Positions 41,656-52,943 of a stretch of DNA of 64,000 nt are shown in pieces. The DNA lies in assembly GCA_963691705.1 (NCBI GenBank), contig OY829539.1:6946501-7010500 (forward strand), written 5' to 3'. Every line of letters starts with the position of its first letter. Position 1 is the first letter of the stretch. Below the pieces are notes generated by a model. It was not told where the DNA came from. It did not search any database and saw only the letters and a list, made by a program, of their open reading frames with translations. A program made the translations under genes and the position numbers. Origin of the DNA: Viola odorata (taxonomy: Eukaryota; Streptophyta; Magnoliopsida; Malpighiales; Violaceae).

Positions 41656-43157
41656 GAAGATTCCGGCCCCCCGACAAGCTCTTGATTTTTGGCGTCATCC
41701 ACGTGGATGATCCACAGGTCGGTGTAGGTTTCAGGAAAGGGGAGGTTCAACTCTTCTTTTTCTTTTTCGGTCAACTCCGTCATTGGATCTGGCGTAAAGG
41801 TGCATTCCGTGATAAAGTCTGCCAGAATTTGAGCCTTCACAGACGGTCGGGATCTGTAGTGCAAACCATATTCTTCAAGCTCGATAGCCCAAATCAGCAT
41901 TCTTCCCGAGGATTCAGGCTTCCGAAATATTCTTTTTAAAGGTTGGTCCGTTAGGACAATGACTGTATGAGCTTGAAAATATCGACTCATTTTCCGAGTG
42001 GCTTGTATTAATGCAAACGTTATTTTCTCAATGCGGGCGTATCTCAGCTCGGCATCTTTCAAGATGTGACTTACGAAGTATACAGGGCGATGTGTGTGAT
42101 TATCATCTCGCACAAGGACCGCACTAACCACTTCGTCAGCAACTCCGAGGTATAAGTACAGGATATCACCAGGCTCTGGTCTTGTCAACACCAAGTCAGA
42201 TGATAGGTAGGCCTTTAGGCCCGTGAACGCCTCTTCACATTCTGTCATCCATCCGAAGACGACTTTCTTGCGTATAACCTTGAAAAAAGGGAGGCACCTC
42301 TCGCCTTGCTTAGAAATAAACCGTCCCAGAGTGATAACACGCCCCGTTAGCTTCTATATCTCCTTTACAGTTGGAGGGGATACCATGTCTTGGATGGCTT
42401 TGATTTTTGACGGGTTGGGTTGAATACCCTTTTGACTGACCACGTAACCCAAAAATTTGCCCGTTTGAAAGGCAAACATGCACTTTCGAGGGTTCAGCTT
42501 CATTTGATATCGCTTCATCACTTCGAAGACTTCCGCCAAATCGGACAAGTGGTCTTTGAAGCTTCGGCTTTTGAACAATATGTCGTCGACATACGCCTCT
42601 ATATTTCGCCCAATCTGCTTTTCAAAGACTTCATTCGCCATTCACTGGTAGGTGGCTCCAACATTTTTCAACCCGAAAGGCATCGCTGTGTAGCAATAAG
42701 TGGCCTTCGGAGTGATAAAAGCAGTTTTCTCTTCATCCTCATTGGCCATAAGGATTTGATGGTACCCCGAGTTGGCGTCTAGCGAGCTCAAATATGCATA
42801 CCCGGTAGCCTGATCAACTAGCTAATCAATCCGAGGAAGTGGGTAAAAATCTTTGGGGCAAGCGTCATTCAAATCTGTGAAGTCGATGCACATGCGCCAC
42901 TCTCCGTTGGGCTTGGGAACCAGGACAGGGTTAGCCAACCAGGTGGGATACTGCACTTCTCGAATAAAGCCAGCGTCGAGAAGTTTTGCTACTTCCTTGT
43001 CGACAACAGTCGCTTTTTCGGTAGAAAAAACACGTCGTCTTTGTTGAACGGGTTTCGCGTCAGGGTTGACATTAAGTCGATGTTCTGCTACCTCCCGCGA
43101 GATACCGGGCATGTCAGATGGTTTCCATGCAAACTCCCCTTTGCATTTATTCAATAA
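41652..43157 (-). pseudogene. Tat-1 reverse transcriptase and RNase H
   Basis: Starts after an in-frame TAG (FQLA stop LLNKCKGEF). Reverse transcriptase motifs: VLVPKPNGEWRMCIDFTDLN, CPKDFYPLPRID, then AYVDDIL (active-site YVDD at about 42590) and KCMFAFQTGKFLGYVVS. RNase H: LYLGVADEVVSAVLVR, HRPVYFVSHIL, RYARIEKITFALI and VLTDQPLKRIF. Stops lie at about 42821, 42644, 42351 and 41654. This lineage is normally one long polyprotein; here it is broken into pieces by single-base changes. Confidence 0.9.
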
Positions 43158-45831
43158 CTAGGCTAACTGGAAGTTTTCCTTCGGGCTGAGGTTATCGCTA
43201 ACCAGGAATACAGCCCCATCTACCCCGTTAACTGGGACGTGAGTCATTTTGTCCACGGGCTGAGTGTGTTTCTCATCATTTTGTTCATATGGATCCACGG
43301 TCACGCATACGTACCTATCGCAACTCTTTTGAGTCATGAGCAGGTAGCATTCAGCCGCTAACTTCTGATTACCCCGGATTGAGACCACACTGTCCCAGGA
43401 AGGATACTTCAATCTTAGATGTTTTTGCGATATCGCTGCTCCGAAACGGTTGAGGAATGGTAGCCCCAATATGACGTTATAATGCAGATTTAGATCCACC
43501 ACCAAGAACAGAAGCTCCTCAGACCGCTTGGAGGTATCTTCCTTAAAATATACCGGCAAGGTGGTTACTCCAGTCACTGGGATGAGGACTCCATCTACTC
43601 CGATAATGGGTTTTTTGCAGGGCGTAAGCTCGTTATCAGGATGCTTCATGAGATTGTAAGCTTCCAATGAAAACAAGTTCACGGCGCTTCCGTTGTCAAC
43701 CAGAGTCCTTCTAACTCCATGGCTAGCGATAATGGGCGTAACTACTAACGCATCATTGTGCGGATATACCGCGCCCTTCTCGTCCTCTTCAGAAAAGGAT
43801 AATATCATACGATCCAGGGCGCTTATCGCCTCACTTTTGATTGACATGCCTGCTCGCTTCCGCTTATCCCCTGGCGCGGGTGTCAGCTGTGGGGACTCAT
43901 CTAGATAAGGTGTGCCTCCAGAAATGATGTTAATAATGGGGACGTCTTCGTCATCAATCGTGAGCGTTTCCCTATCTCTTCCTACAAGACCAACGTTGTT
44001 GCTTAGGACGCGGGAAGGTGTTGGCCTGTCGTCGGCTATCCTGTTGGTCGGGTTACCCTTAGCCTCTTCTCGCGTTTTGATGGCGAATTCTCCCAGATAA
44101 CCTTCTTCGACCAAGCGCTCTATCGCCAATTTGAGTTCTCTACATACCTCCGTAGAGTGTCCCTTAGCTTTGTGAAATTTGCAATAAGCGTTTTCTCTTC
44201 TTCCCAAGGTCACCCCCGGTTTCACAGGGGCTGGATAACGGATGGGCAGGTTCCGCTGTTCCACTATCGCTAGTATTTCTGCCCTGGGTAAGATGAGGGA
44301 AGGAAGGTCTGAGTCATAAACTCGTCCCTTAGGGGGATCTCCCTGTCGCTGTGCTGAAGAGTCACCAGACTTTCCCTTTGAGGAGTTGCCTCTTCTCATA
44401 TTAGAGGTCTTGGGAATGTGATCCTTTCGCTGAGCATAATCATCGATGAACCGATCTTCAGAAGTGGTTGAAATGGGAGCGTTATGGACTGAAGGCACGA
44501 CTGGCGGTATGTTTCGAATCATATCCCTATTCTCTTCCTCTTCCATCCTTGCATAGTTGTGGGCTTTCAGCCTTAACGCATCCAAGGTTGCCGGAGGGTC
44601 AACCATTAAAGCATCTCTGAGCTTTCCATAGCAACAGTTTCGCTTTAAGGCTTCTATGGCAAAATCAACGGTTACACCTGGCGTTAGCGACATCTCGGTG
44701 TCAAAATAATGGAGGAAACTCCTCAAGGATTCTTGAGGTTTTCTGTGTAGGTCGAACAAGGCAGCAGCAGACTTCCTGATGGGGACTGCGGTACTAAATC
44801 GACTCCTGAATTTAAATTCCAGCTGTAAAAAGTTGTCAATAGACCCACCCGGAAGACCTTCGAACCATAAACGCGCGACCCCTGACAGGGTCATTACAAA
44901 TATCTAACACAAAGCAGCGTCATTGTGGGTCTGAAATTGCACAAAGTCCTTCACCTTGTTAAGGTGAGAAATGGGATCTCTAGTACCGTCATAAGATTCC
45001 GAGGGGAGTTTCACATGTCGGCTGACTCTGTGACGGCTTATGCGTGGGATGAAGGGGTGGCCAGAAGTATAATCAAGTATCTCACGCGCATACCGAGGTA
45101 GAGATACCTCCAAATGACGCCTTCGATCTCGCGGATTTCTAACATGATGTCGCCTTGGAGAAGGGGGTGCGACTCCTTGGCGAGCGAGTTCGATGCCTCC
45201 TACTGCTGGATTTTTCACTCACTCCAGGAGATATGTCTCTATTGTTTTCATCCCTCCTACCGTCCCAACGACCTCTGTCCTCGTCACGCCATTGCCGCTC
45301 TTCCTAGGAAATAGGAAGCAAAGGCGCCTGTGGCACGTACGGCTCCACTGTCCTATGAGCAAATTGTACAAGACTGACTGGCGTATTCAACGCAGGTAAC
45401 GTCAGAGGGGCATTCGCATGCAACGGGGACGACAACGGTCGTTCTGTGATGATGGATGGAGTAAAAACAAACTGGGATGGGACACCTAATCCAGAGGCAC
45501 TAGGCGTGAATCTGGTAGCCAGTTCTGTTAAATGGTCCAGCTGGGCACGAAAGGCTGAAATTAAGTTCGCGAAAGGATTATTCGCACTGTCTATCACGGA
45601 TCCCCTTAACTGGGGAGTAAAATGACTGAGCCCCGCTATCTGGGATAAAGGAGTATACGGCTGAGACACAAATGTTCCCGTCGTTTGTTCAAAGTAGAGA
45701 TCCGGCATTCCTGGGGGAATTTCTTGTGTCGCGGTTGGAGCATCAGAAGTGGCGAAAGGGAAAAGTCGCCTGCGGTTATCAAATGGAAGGCTAGAGGATT
45801 GAGACAACGACGGATCTGAATCAGAATCCAT
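43158..45831 (-). pseudogene. Tat-1 gag and protease
   Basis: ATG at 45831 (MDSDSDPSLSQ), 86 nt after the LTR. The N-terminal half is serine/proline-rich. A TAG at 45304, a one-base deletion near 45160 and a TAG at 44904 break it. The 578-codon frame 44894-43158 is intact: capsid core (MTLSGVARLWFEGLPGGSI, residues 1-20), zinc-knuckle variant CKFHKAKGHSTEVC (residues 238-251, C-x2-H-x4-H-x4-C, typical of Tat), and aspartic protease with LVDNGSAVNLF at residues 398-408 and VILGLPFLNRFGA. In many Tat elements the DTG is likewise variable; here D-N-G-S. The final 40 codons link to reverse transcriptase. Confidence 0.9.
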
Positions 45832-45895
45832 AATCTTCCAGTTCCTAGAAGAACAGAGCTTGGCTATTAAGGACGCTCACTTAATTAGAACCAAA

Positions 45896-45914
45896 GCTCT
45901 CAATGAAAGCACCA
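45896..45914 (-). other. Tat-1 primer-binding site
   Basis: On the minus strand TGGTGCTTTCATTGAGAGC begins three bases after the LTR end. Its complement ends in CCA as a tRNA must. I cannot name the tRNA with confidence. Confidence 0.7.
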
Positions 45915-45917
45915 ATT

Positions 45918-46402
45918 TGATAAGATTCGGACTTCTGGGGAAGCGGGGTAGAGATTATGGCCGTCTGAAGTTACTGTAGCGGCAGTCCGTTGTACCTGTA
46001 AAGCGCCGGAGGGGGGACTCCGGCGTAGACACTCCGATGCTTAAGTTAGTATGGCTGTGAAATTTGGTAGAGATTTGGGTAGTAATTTTTTAGTCTTACC
46101 TTTGATCTAGAAATGAGTGGTATTTATAGGCAAAAGAAAGGATGTTAACGCCCAAGATGATGTCAGCATGCGTCAGCCGATAAGATATCGCCAACGGGAT
46201 ATCGCCAGTGAGACGCTGTCGGGCCACCTGGGATAGGAAAACGCCGTGTGGGTCCCTCCCCGCTGATGTCGACCATCCTAGGATTCCTCGGCCTAACGCG
46301 GTCGGTAGCCTGGTGTCGTCGCCAGTGGAGGTCTACAGGGATCCGGCTTTAACTCGGTGTGAGAAGATGAATATACCCTTGGTGTTTCATCAATTGTTAT
46401 CA
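45918..46402 (-). repeat. Tat-1 5' LTR (485 bp)
   Basis: TGATAAGATTCGGAC to CAATTGTTATCA, followed by the duplication ATAAA. It lacks about 31 bp covering one arm of the hairpin found in the partner LTR. Confidence 0.92.
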
Positions 46403-47149
46403 ATAAATAATTTATTTAGTTGCTTGTCATGTTTCATTTAATTAATTGCTTACTTGTCATAAATTAAATAAATATTTGTGTGCGCTTTTATTATTTATTA
46501 TCTTCGAAACATCGTTAACACTCTCACTTTGCAAGGTAGATCAAGATCACGCAACGCAAGTACGGCCTTCTAAGTCTCTTTTATTTATTCAATGTTTTTC
46601 GCAAATATTACTTATATGCATGTTATTTAGAAATGTTAAAACTCATATCGTAATTGTATGCATGAATTGTGGGAAAACAAAATCAACGCACATGATTATG
46701 TGTTTAAATCACTCGCTTTTATGCCATGAAATTAATTGCTACACATTGATATATGAGCATGGTGGCTTTGATCCCACGCGGCTATATGCATTCATTAAAT
46801 CGGTATTATGCTAGTCTTTTCCATGATAGGATCACGTAGTAATTAATTAATCATGCATGTCCCGATGATAAAAAGGGAGGAACGTCCGCTCTAGCATATG
46901 AAAAAAATGGTAACCCCGTCCTTCGGTCCCGATCGGACATAACAAAGTCCCGATGAAAAATGCTAAGATGTAACGTCACCTTTAAGGGCCCACATCGTTT
47001 GTAAAAAATGTTTAAATAATCAGAAAGTGGCTCAATTTTTGTAACAGGATTTCGGTTGACACTCTACGATTGTTTACCCTGTAAATGATCAAAAAGTGGC
47101 CCGTTTCCGTGCGTGGGATTGGTTGACATGCTACAATTATTTACTCATT

Positions 47150-49453
47150 GTTGCTACCCGATTTTTGATTGTAAATTATTCGTCCAAACATTTTTATATT
47201 TCTTATCATTAATTTTTCAAAAATCGTACTTCCGTTTATTTTCCTCCAACTGATGTTTATTTTTACGCTTAATGTCATTTAAATTTTATTTCATATTATT
47301 TTCTCAGTTTTATCGCTTTTCTTATTTGAACCCATATCGGTTCCGAGTAAAATTCTCGAAACCAATGGTCGAACAATTTCGCTCATTAGCTACTTATTCT
47401 TTATTATTTTTCTAACTCGCGTTATCTCATTGCAATTTGTTCAATTTTTATCCTAGCATTTTCTATTCGAACATTAATCGCTTGCAAGCAATTTTTATCG
47501 AACTGCGGTAAACCTTTCGTCGCTCATTGTATGCTAATTATTTCAGCTTATTTTATTCTACGTTTTAGCATTTTTGGTTTGAGTTTTTATCCATTTTCAG
47601 GTGAAATTGCCTATATCATTGGCTCGAACCAATAAATAAATACTAAAACCTTTTCCATCTCCATCTCATCATAACCGTTGGATAGGTCAACCAGTGGATG
47701 GTCAACCATCTAATGGTCGTCTCTTTCTCCTATTAAGCCACCCTCCATTTCTCCTTGTTCCTTCAAACGAGACATCCTCAACCTCTTCTTCTCTAATTTC
47801 TTCCAAGCATTTAATTCCTCCCTCACCTTCGTACTCATCTACCCTCTCCATTTTCCAAGCCTACTCGACCTCTAACCATCATCATCATCATCATCTTTAC
47901 TCCCTCATCCAACACTCAATCTCCATTTCTCCCTCTATAAATAGCCAAGGAAATTTTCCAATTAAAAGGGGGGGAGCAACCAATCCGTAAATTCTCAATT
48001 CTCTCATGCTCCCTCACTACTCAATTAACTCCAGCCCATTCTCGATTACTCAATTCCAATTTTTCAATTTCCTTCAACCTTCACCCAATTAATTCCAATT
48101 CTAAAATTTCCTTCAATCTCTGCCCAATTCTAATTTTTCCTTGCATTCAATCCCTAAACCAAATCAAATCATCAACTCTCCACATCACCGCCTCACACGG
48201 CCACCCAACCCCCTCCGCTTCCGTCCCTTAGCCGCGCCTCACCCTCCTCCAAATCTCAAATCAAAACTAGCCACCACTGTCACTAACAAAACCCGAAATC
48301 AACCATCAAATTAAACCAAAAAAAAAAAACAAATAAGCCACTATTGCCAAACCATCATCAACACCCAAACAAGACCAAGCCGAGAAGAGAAAGAAATAAA
48401 AAGGAAAAGGAGAGAAGAGGGTTGCATACTGGAAAAGGAAAGGAATTAGGAAAGAAAAAGAAAAAAAGGAGATGGGAGTGAAAAGAAGAAAATGGGAGAG
48501 AAAAGAGTGAGGCCTGGTGAAGGAAAGAAACTAAAGGAAAAGGATGGGCTAAGTCTGCTTTGGCCCAAGCGGGAAAGGAAATGGGTTTGTCTTGTCCAAG
48601 CCCAAAAGGAAAGAAAGGAGAAGGAAGGGTTGCGCACAACCCAAAAGGAGGAAGAGAGTAGGCTGTCCAGCGGCCCACGCGGAGGGCTATCTTGGGCCCC
48701 AGCCTGGTGGGCCCATTCTCGGCCCAATGGGTAGAGCCCATTTTTTTTGCCGTCGCTTTTTATTTTTTATTTTTCCGTACTTGTACTATTTATTTATTTC
48801 TCGCACACTTGTACTGTTTATTTATTTTTCACACAGTTGTACTCTTTATTTATTTCTGCACCCGTACTATTTATTTATTTCTCGTATGCTTGTATGCTTG
48901 TTCATTTTTCTCCCGCTATGTATGCTTAGATAATTATTATGTTCGTCCAAATCAATCATTTTCACACGCATCCAAGAATCATCAAGCATCCAAACATTAT
49001 CCTCTCCTCATGCCAATAAACTCGATCAAAAAGGGGTAAATCGCCTGTACCCTTTACCAAGTAAACATTTCTTTTCCTTTTATTTATTCACGTTTTTTCG
49101 CATTTACGCTCGTATGCATGACTATTTAAAATTCTTAAAATTTAATTCATCTGTTGGGCAAGATCACTTAATTAGGAATTTTTATTTTCCAAGCATGATT
49201 AAACACCTCCTTTCGTCGGTAACCTTTTTAGATGTGACTCGGGTGCCAACACCTTCCCGAGTCCATAATACAACCCCGAACCACAGTTCTCGGGTTCAGA
49301 CCCATTTTCCCTTAGTTTTTATTTTTATGCCATGACTTTAGGTTCCCTAAACCTAGAAACAAAATAGGGTGGCGACTTCATTGCATTATGTGAGATGAGT
49401 CCAGATTTTGTCACACATCCGTCGCGCAAAAAATCCAGAAAGGGGGTGCGACA
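47150..49453 (+). mobile_element. Solo LTR of the Ogre-like family, nested in the host LTR
   Basis: TGTTGCTACCC to GGGGGTGCGACA, 2,304 bp, flanked by CTCAT at 47145-47149 and 49454-49458. TCTATAAATAGCC near 47935 is the TATA region. Open frames in 48358-49039 come from a purine-rich transcribed part and minisatellite and look spurious. A solo LTR normally forms by recombination between the two LTRs of an insertion. Confidence 0.92.
48775..48905 (+). repeat. LTR-internal minisatellite (30-34-bp units)
   Basis: Five units of TTGTACT(A/G)TTTATTTATT plus TCTCGCACAC or similar. Unrelated in sequence to the minisatellites in the other LTRs of the family. Confidence 0.85.
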
Positions 49454-49757
49454 CTCATTTTCATGTTAAAAATTAAACATAGTAAACACCTTCCCACTTT
49501 ATAACCCGTAACCTTTTTAAAGGATGTGACTCGGGTGCCTAACACCTTCCCGAGTCCATAATACGACCTCGAACCTTCGTTCTTTGGTTTAGACCCAAGC
49601 CTTAGTTTCTTTATTTTTATGCCATGACATTAGGTTCCTTAAACCTAGAAAATAAATAGGGTGGCGACTTCATTTGCATTATGCGAGGCATCCATCTATG
49701 CTCCGTATCCGTCCCGAACCTATACTCATTTTCAACGAAAAAGGGGGTGCGACAGTT

Positions 49758-49775
49758 TGGCGACTTCACTGGGGA
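49758..49775 (+). other. Primer-binding site of the Ogre-like element
   Basis: TGGCGACTTCACTGGGGA, three bases after the LTR end at 49754. TGGCGACTCC(A/G)CTGGGGA-type sites follow LTRs of this kind in many plants. It shows that the composite LTR is a 5' LTR in plus orientation. Confidence 0.75.
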
Positions 49776-50379
49776 CTTTAGGGTCGAAATTGGTTTTTTT
49801 AAGGTGTTTTTTTATTATTATTTACTTGCTTTAATAAATTGTTTTCGTGACTATTTGTTATGCACTTTGATAAACTGTCAGACGCATCTCATGCATAGGC
49901 CCTACACCCAAGGGTCGCTTACCAAATAAGTTTAGGAGGGGATTAGTAACACCCTAGGACTCGAGTCCTGGGTAATGTTCATGAAACTCAACCCACATGA
50001 ACCCCTAAAGCTAGTCGAAAGGTTGCCTGGTTCCGTAAGGAATCGGTTGACACTAGACTGCACTTTAGGGACCATTCTATGGTATCGTCGGGAACCTTCA
50101 GGCCGTTAGAAATTAATCGACGTCAAAAGCCCTCATCATGTGCATCATACTTGTTTTGTCGTAACTTTGGTCGTCATGTTTCTACGTTTTCTCTAGCATA
50201 ATTTTTACGATGCATGAAAAAACCTTAGTAAAATGAATCATTCAATCTACTAACACTTAAACTCTATTTTTATTTTTCCCCAGGACATATCCTGCTTTGT
50301 TCAAATGACAGTGCCTACGTTACTTTCACTTGATACTTTCGGGGGTAGAAGTTTTGATAACCAAGCCGCATGAGGAGAT
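49776..50379 (+). other. Ogre-like leader
   Basis: Non-coding leader between the primer site and the gag-like frame. TTTTCCCCAG at 50273-50282 could be a splice acceptor; spliced leaders are known in Ogre elements, but this is only suggestive. Confidence 0.45.
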
Positions 50380-50563
50380 ATGCTAAAGCCTAGTTTCATC
50401 TCCGACATCACAACTAAGATTAAGGTAGAGGTTACGGACTTTGATGTAACCAAGATTAGGAGGTTAAGGAATGAATTGACTCGGGAGGAGGAGGCTCAGT
50501 TTGCACGTAACTACGGGAATTTATTGACCATGACTGACGTAAGGACCGATTGGGGTTGCATCC
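50380..50563 (+). pseudogene. Start of Ogre-like gag, cut by Tat-2
   Basis: About 61 codons remain: MLKPSFISDITTKIKVEVTD, then IRRLRNELTREEEAQFARNYG and NLLTMTDVRTDWGCI. The pattern (LRNxLTxxxxxxFxxxYGxLL) is that of N-terminal gag in large plant Tat/Ogre elements. The frame ends where Tat-2 is inserted at 50564; CATCC (50559-50563) should recur after the right end of Tat-2, outside the window. The exact ATG is uncertain. Confidence 0.55.
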
Positions 50564-51142
50564 TGATAAGATTCGAACTCTTCGCTGAAGGGTAGGAGGG
50601 GAAAATGACTCCTGGGGTTTGTTGTCCTTGGTTGTCTGGTGTACCTGCAAAGAGCCGGAGGGGGTCTCCGGCGTAAACACTCTGATGCTTAAGTCAGTGA
50701 GGGTGGTGAAAATAACAGAGCTTTGGCCAGCAATCTTAGGCTTACGTTCTACCTTAATTGTGGGGGTATTTATAGGCGAAAAGTAGAGTGTTTTCTGGGA
50801 AGCTCGGCCATACAGGGCGCTAACGGGCCTGTCGGGCGGTTGACATTCCCCGTCAATGGTGTGCTATCGCTGCGTTGGATATGTATATGGGGGTAGGTGC
50901 TACCTAGGCAAGGCAACACCTATTCTCCTTATGGGATGCCATGTTTGGCCTAGGATGGGATAACGCCGCGTGTCATGACAAAGTGACGTGTGGGACCCCC
51001 TCGTTGATGTCGACCATCCCAGTGTTGATTGCATGGAGAGAGGCGATAGCCTCAATGTTGTCTGAGCGGTAGGGACAACAACTTTCTACCCCTAACGCGG
51101 GGTATAAGATGAAAATGCCCTTGGCATTAAGTGTATTGTTAT
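50564..51142 (-). repeat. Tat-2 3' LTR (579 bp)
   Basis: TGATAAGATTCGAAC to GTATTGTTATCA, followed by ATAAGCCCAACCGAAAATGAG, the same junction as in Tat-1. GGTATTTATAGGC (50764-50776) is the reverse of the LTR TATA region. Confidence 0.9.
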
Positions 51143-51354
51143 CATAAGCCCAACCGAAAATGAGCCCGAGTGTTCACCAAGGGCTACCGCTTCATCTTCA
51201 GTCTTGCCGACTCAATGGTTTTTCATGTGTTGGGATGATTCATTTACCGAGAAATATGCCTCTTCCAACCGCCGTTCTTCTGAGCCTATAAATTATCCTT
51301 TTATCACGTTGGCTTTTCCACAACCATTTTTGCATTCCCCTTGATATTTTTACT

Positions 51355-51666
51355 ATGGATGATCTTACGAGGAACTTTCTGATCTCAAAGGCGCACAGCC
51401 TGAAGAATCTCACTGAGGCTGACATTGGTTTGCAGGAGAGCATGCTGACCAAAACCTCTGAGGACATCTTGGAGCTTCAGGGGATGATGACCCCTTTATT
51501 GTCCAGGCAAGGAGTTGCTTCTATGGAGGATTTTAGTCCCATACAGAATGTGTCTAAGCTGGCCAATGCAGTCTCCCGCATCGAGGTGACCATCACTATG
51601 CTGGCGGATGCTCTAAGGGAGATTCCTACTGCCCTCGAGGATGATGATGCTGGGTCCCATGCTTGA
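51355..51666 (+). CDS. Antisense accessory gene A (Tat-2)
   Basis: 103 aa, starting MDDLTRNFLISKAHSLKNLT and ending LEDDDAGSHA. Same organisation as the Tat-1 gene (31990-32379) but about 25 residues shorter near the C-terminus. Most conserved: the first 20 residues, MLTKTSEDILELQGMMTP, and VSKLAxAxxxIEVxITML. TATAAAT lies at 51287-51293 and AATAAATAAAAT follows the stop by about 70 nt. No family recognised; open in spite of considerable divergence from Tat-1, as expected under purifying selection. Confidence 0.7.
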   Translation: MDDLTRNFLISKAHSLKNLTEADIGLQESMLTKTSEDILELQGMMTPLLSRQGVASMEDFSPIQNVSKLANAVSRIEVTITMLADALREIPTALEDDDAGSHA

Positions 51667-52176
51667 CCGCCGGCCGTTGCCTCTTTGTTTTTATATTTCC
51701 TGTGTATGCGCTTGGGTGCTTAGGCCATTCAGGCCATAAATAAATAAAATGTTGTTTCAATTATTGCACCATCTTCTACTTTTGATATCTTGCTGTTTGC
51801 TGCGCTAGTTAGGTGCGGTTGCTATAAGCCCAACCAAAAAATGAGTCTTTCTCGGGATATAGTACTACAGTGCCTGCATTCTGAAAATCAGTCATAAATG
51901 TTTTGTTCAACCGTTCCTTGCGCCGCATTCTTAGTAGTGGGTGATTGGGCGGTTTTTTGTGCCTTTTGATTGGCGCAATTTTCGAGCAGGTGATCACGCC
52001 GGATCAGATTCTGGAATTATGATTGTTCTTCTCCGGGCGTATTTATTGCTTTTAAGGGACGCGCGAAGAGATCAGAGTATCTCTTTGCCTCAGCAATTTA
52101 ATGGAGTTTTCTTTTCTTTTTCCTGTTCACCTTCTTCTTCTTATTTCTCTTCTCAGATTGTTTCAATTCGTACTAT

Positions 52177-52584
52177 ATGGAGATTGATGAGCGCGAGCCT
52201 CCACTTACTCCTCCAACTTCCCCGGATTCTGATGATCCTCCTTCTCCTTCATGTCTAAAAAGGCGATTCCCTCACCGTAAAGGTCACAAAAGGTCAAAGA
52301 GGAAGGTTTCTAAAATGGTTAACACACCTTCTGCTTTCTCTGTGGCCCTTGTGCGAAAGGGTGATGAATCGTTTTCTCATGTTAATCATTTTTCAGCAAG
52401 AGATTCTTCTTGTGACGCTGGTTCTGAAGTGACGGATGCTAACGTTGCAGAAGGGCCGGGCTCGGTGCTGTTAGGTCAAGAGAAGAGAGTTGACGAGCCT
52501 TTTCCCCCTTTCAACGGAGGTCTGCCGCTCTCAGCTGAAGATGATGTCTTCTACTATGACATAGACTGGCCTGATGAGGATTAG
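52177..52584 (+). CDS. Antisense accessory gene B (Tat-2)
   Basis: 135 aa. N-terminal acidic/proline segment (LTPPTSPDSDDPPSPS), basic patch at residues 28-43 (KRRFPHRKGHKRSKRK), variable middle, and aromatic-acidic end (FYYDIDWPDED). Ends and basic patch match the Tat-1 gene; the middle does not. A possible TATA (GTATTTATTG, about 52038) lies about 140 nt upstream. Function unknown; nuclear targeting is inferred from the basic patch only. Confidence 0.65.
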   Translation: MEIDEREPPLTPPTSPDSDDPPSPSCLKRRFPHRKGHKRSKRKVSKMVNTPSAFSVALVRKGDESFSHVNHFSARDSSCDAGSEVTDANVAEGPGSVLLGQEKRVDEPFPPFNGGLPLSAEDDVFYYDIDWPDED

Positions 52585-52943
52585 TGCCCTGGCGTTAGGC
52601 GCACTGTAGATGATGTATGGCTTTTAATGAATAAACTGATGTTCTCTATTTTTCTTTCTTTTGCCACCATGTTCTCTTGTCAGCATTTTCATTTTGTTGA
52701 GGGCTAACGCAAAGACGTTAGCCTCGCTGAGTCAATTGTTCTGCGACTGTTTTGACTTGGTCAACATTAACCACTGCTTGGTAAGTTGTGGCAAATAACT
52801 GCTTGTTTTTAACCCTTGAATATGATTACACGTGGCCAACTTCCTTTACACGCGTCCTCGTACGACTGGTAGTTCAATTAATGCGGTGGCACTTAGTCCT
52901 TTAAGAAGGGATCATTTTCTCTTTCTAACACTTTTTGCCCTCG

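Larger units (their letters stand above)
30525..46402 (-). mobile_element. Tat-1: full-length 15.9-kb Tat-type Ty3 element with antisense genes
   Basis: Flanked by ATAAA at 30520-30524 and 46403-46407, with LTR ends TGATAAG/TTATCA. On the minus strand: 5' LTR (45918-46402), primer site, gag-protease, reverse transcriptase, RNase H, second RNase H-like domain, integrase (to 39952), tandem repeats (39340-39860), a 7-kb region with four genes on the opposite strand (31990-38681), more repeats, 3' LTR (30525-31040). The Tat assignment rests on the CxxHx4Hx4C knuckle, the second RNase H and the antisense extra genes. The pol genes carry stops and frameshifts. Confidence 0.92.
23816..50563 (+). mobile_element. 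Ogre-like element: 5' LTR in four pieces, primer site, gag start
   Basis: The LTR is scattered over 23816-24684, 30228-30524, 46403-47149 and 49454-49754, separated by an Athila-like element, Tat-1 and a solo LTR. Joined by eye, the pieces are collinear with the intact LTR at 52944-55846: CTATAAATAGCAAC core promoter, CTCTCCCGGCGAGGTAA, GCACGCAACGCAAGTACG, and the tail ending GGGGGTGCGACA. The first several hundred bases (TGTTGCTACCC...) are missing next to the POR flank, so the left end is truncated. The element continues with primer-binding site and gag until Tat-2 interrupts it at 50564. Confidence 0.85.

Noticed and set aside
48358..49039. Several overlapping frames on both strands of the solo LTR
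   Set aside because: Composition is driven by purine/pyrimidine-rich tracts and a minisatellite; no conservation with sister LTRs.
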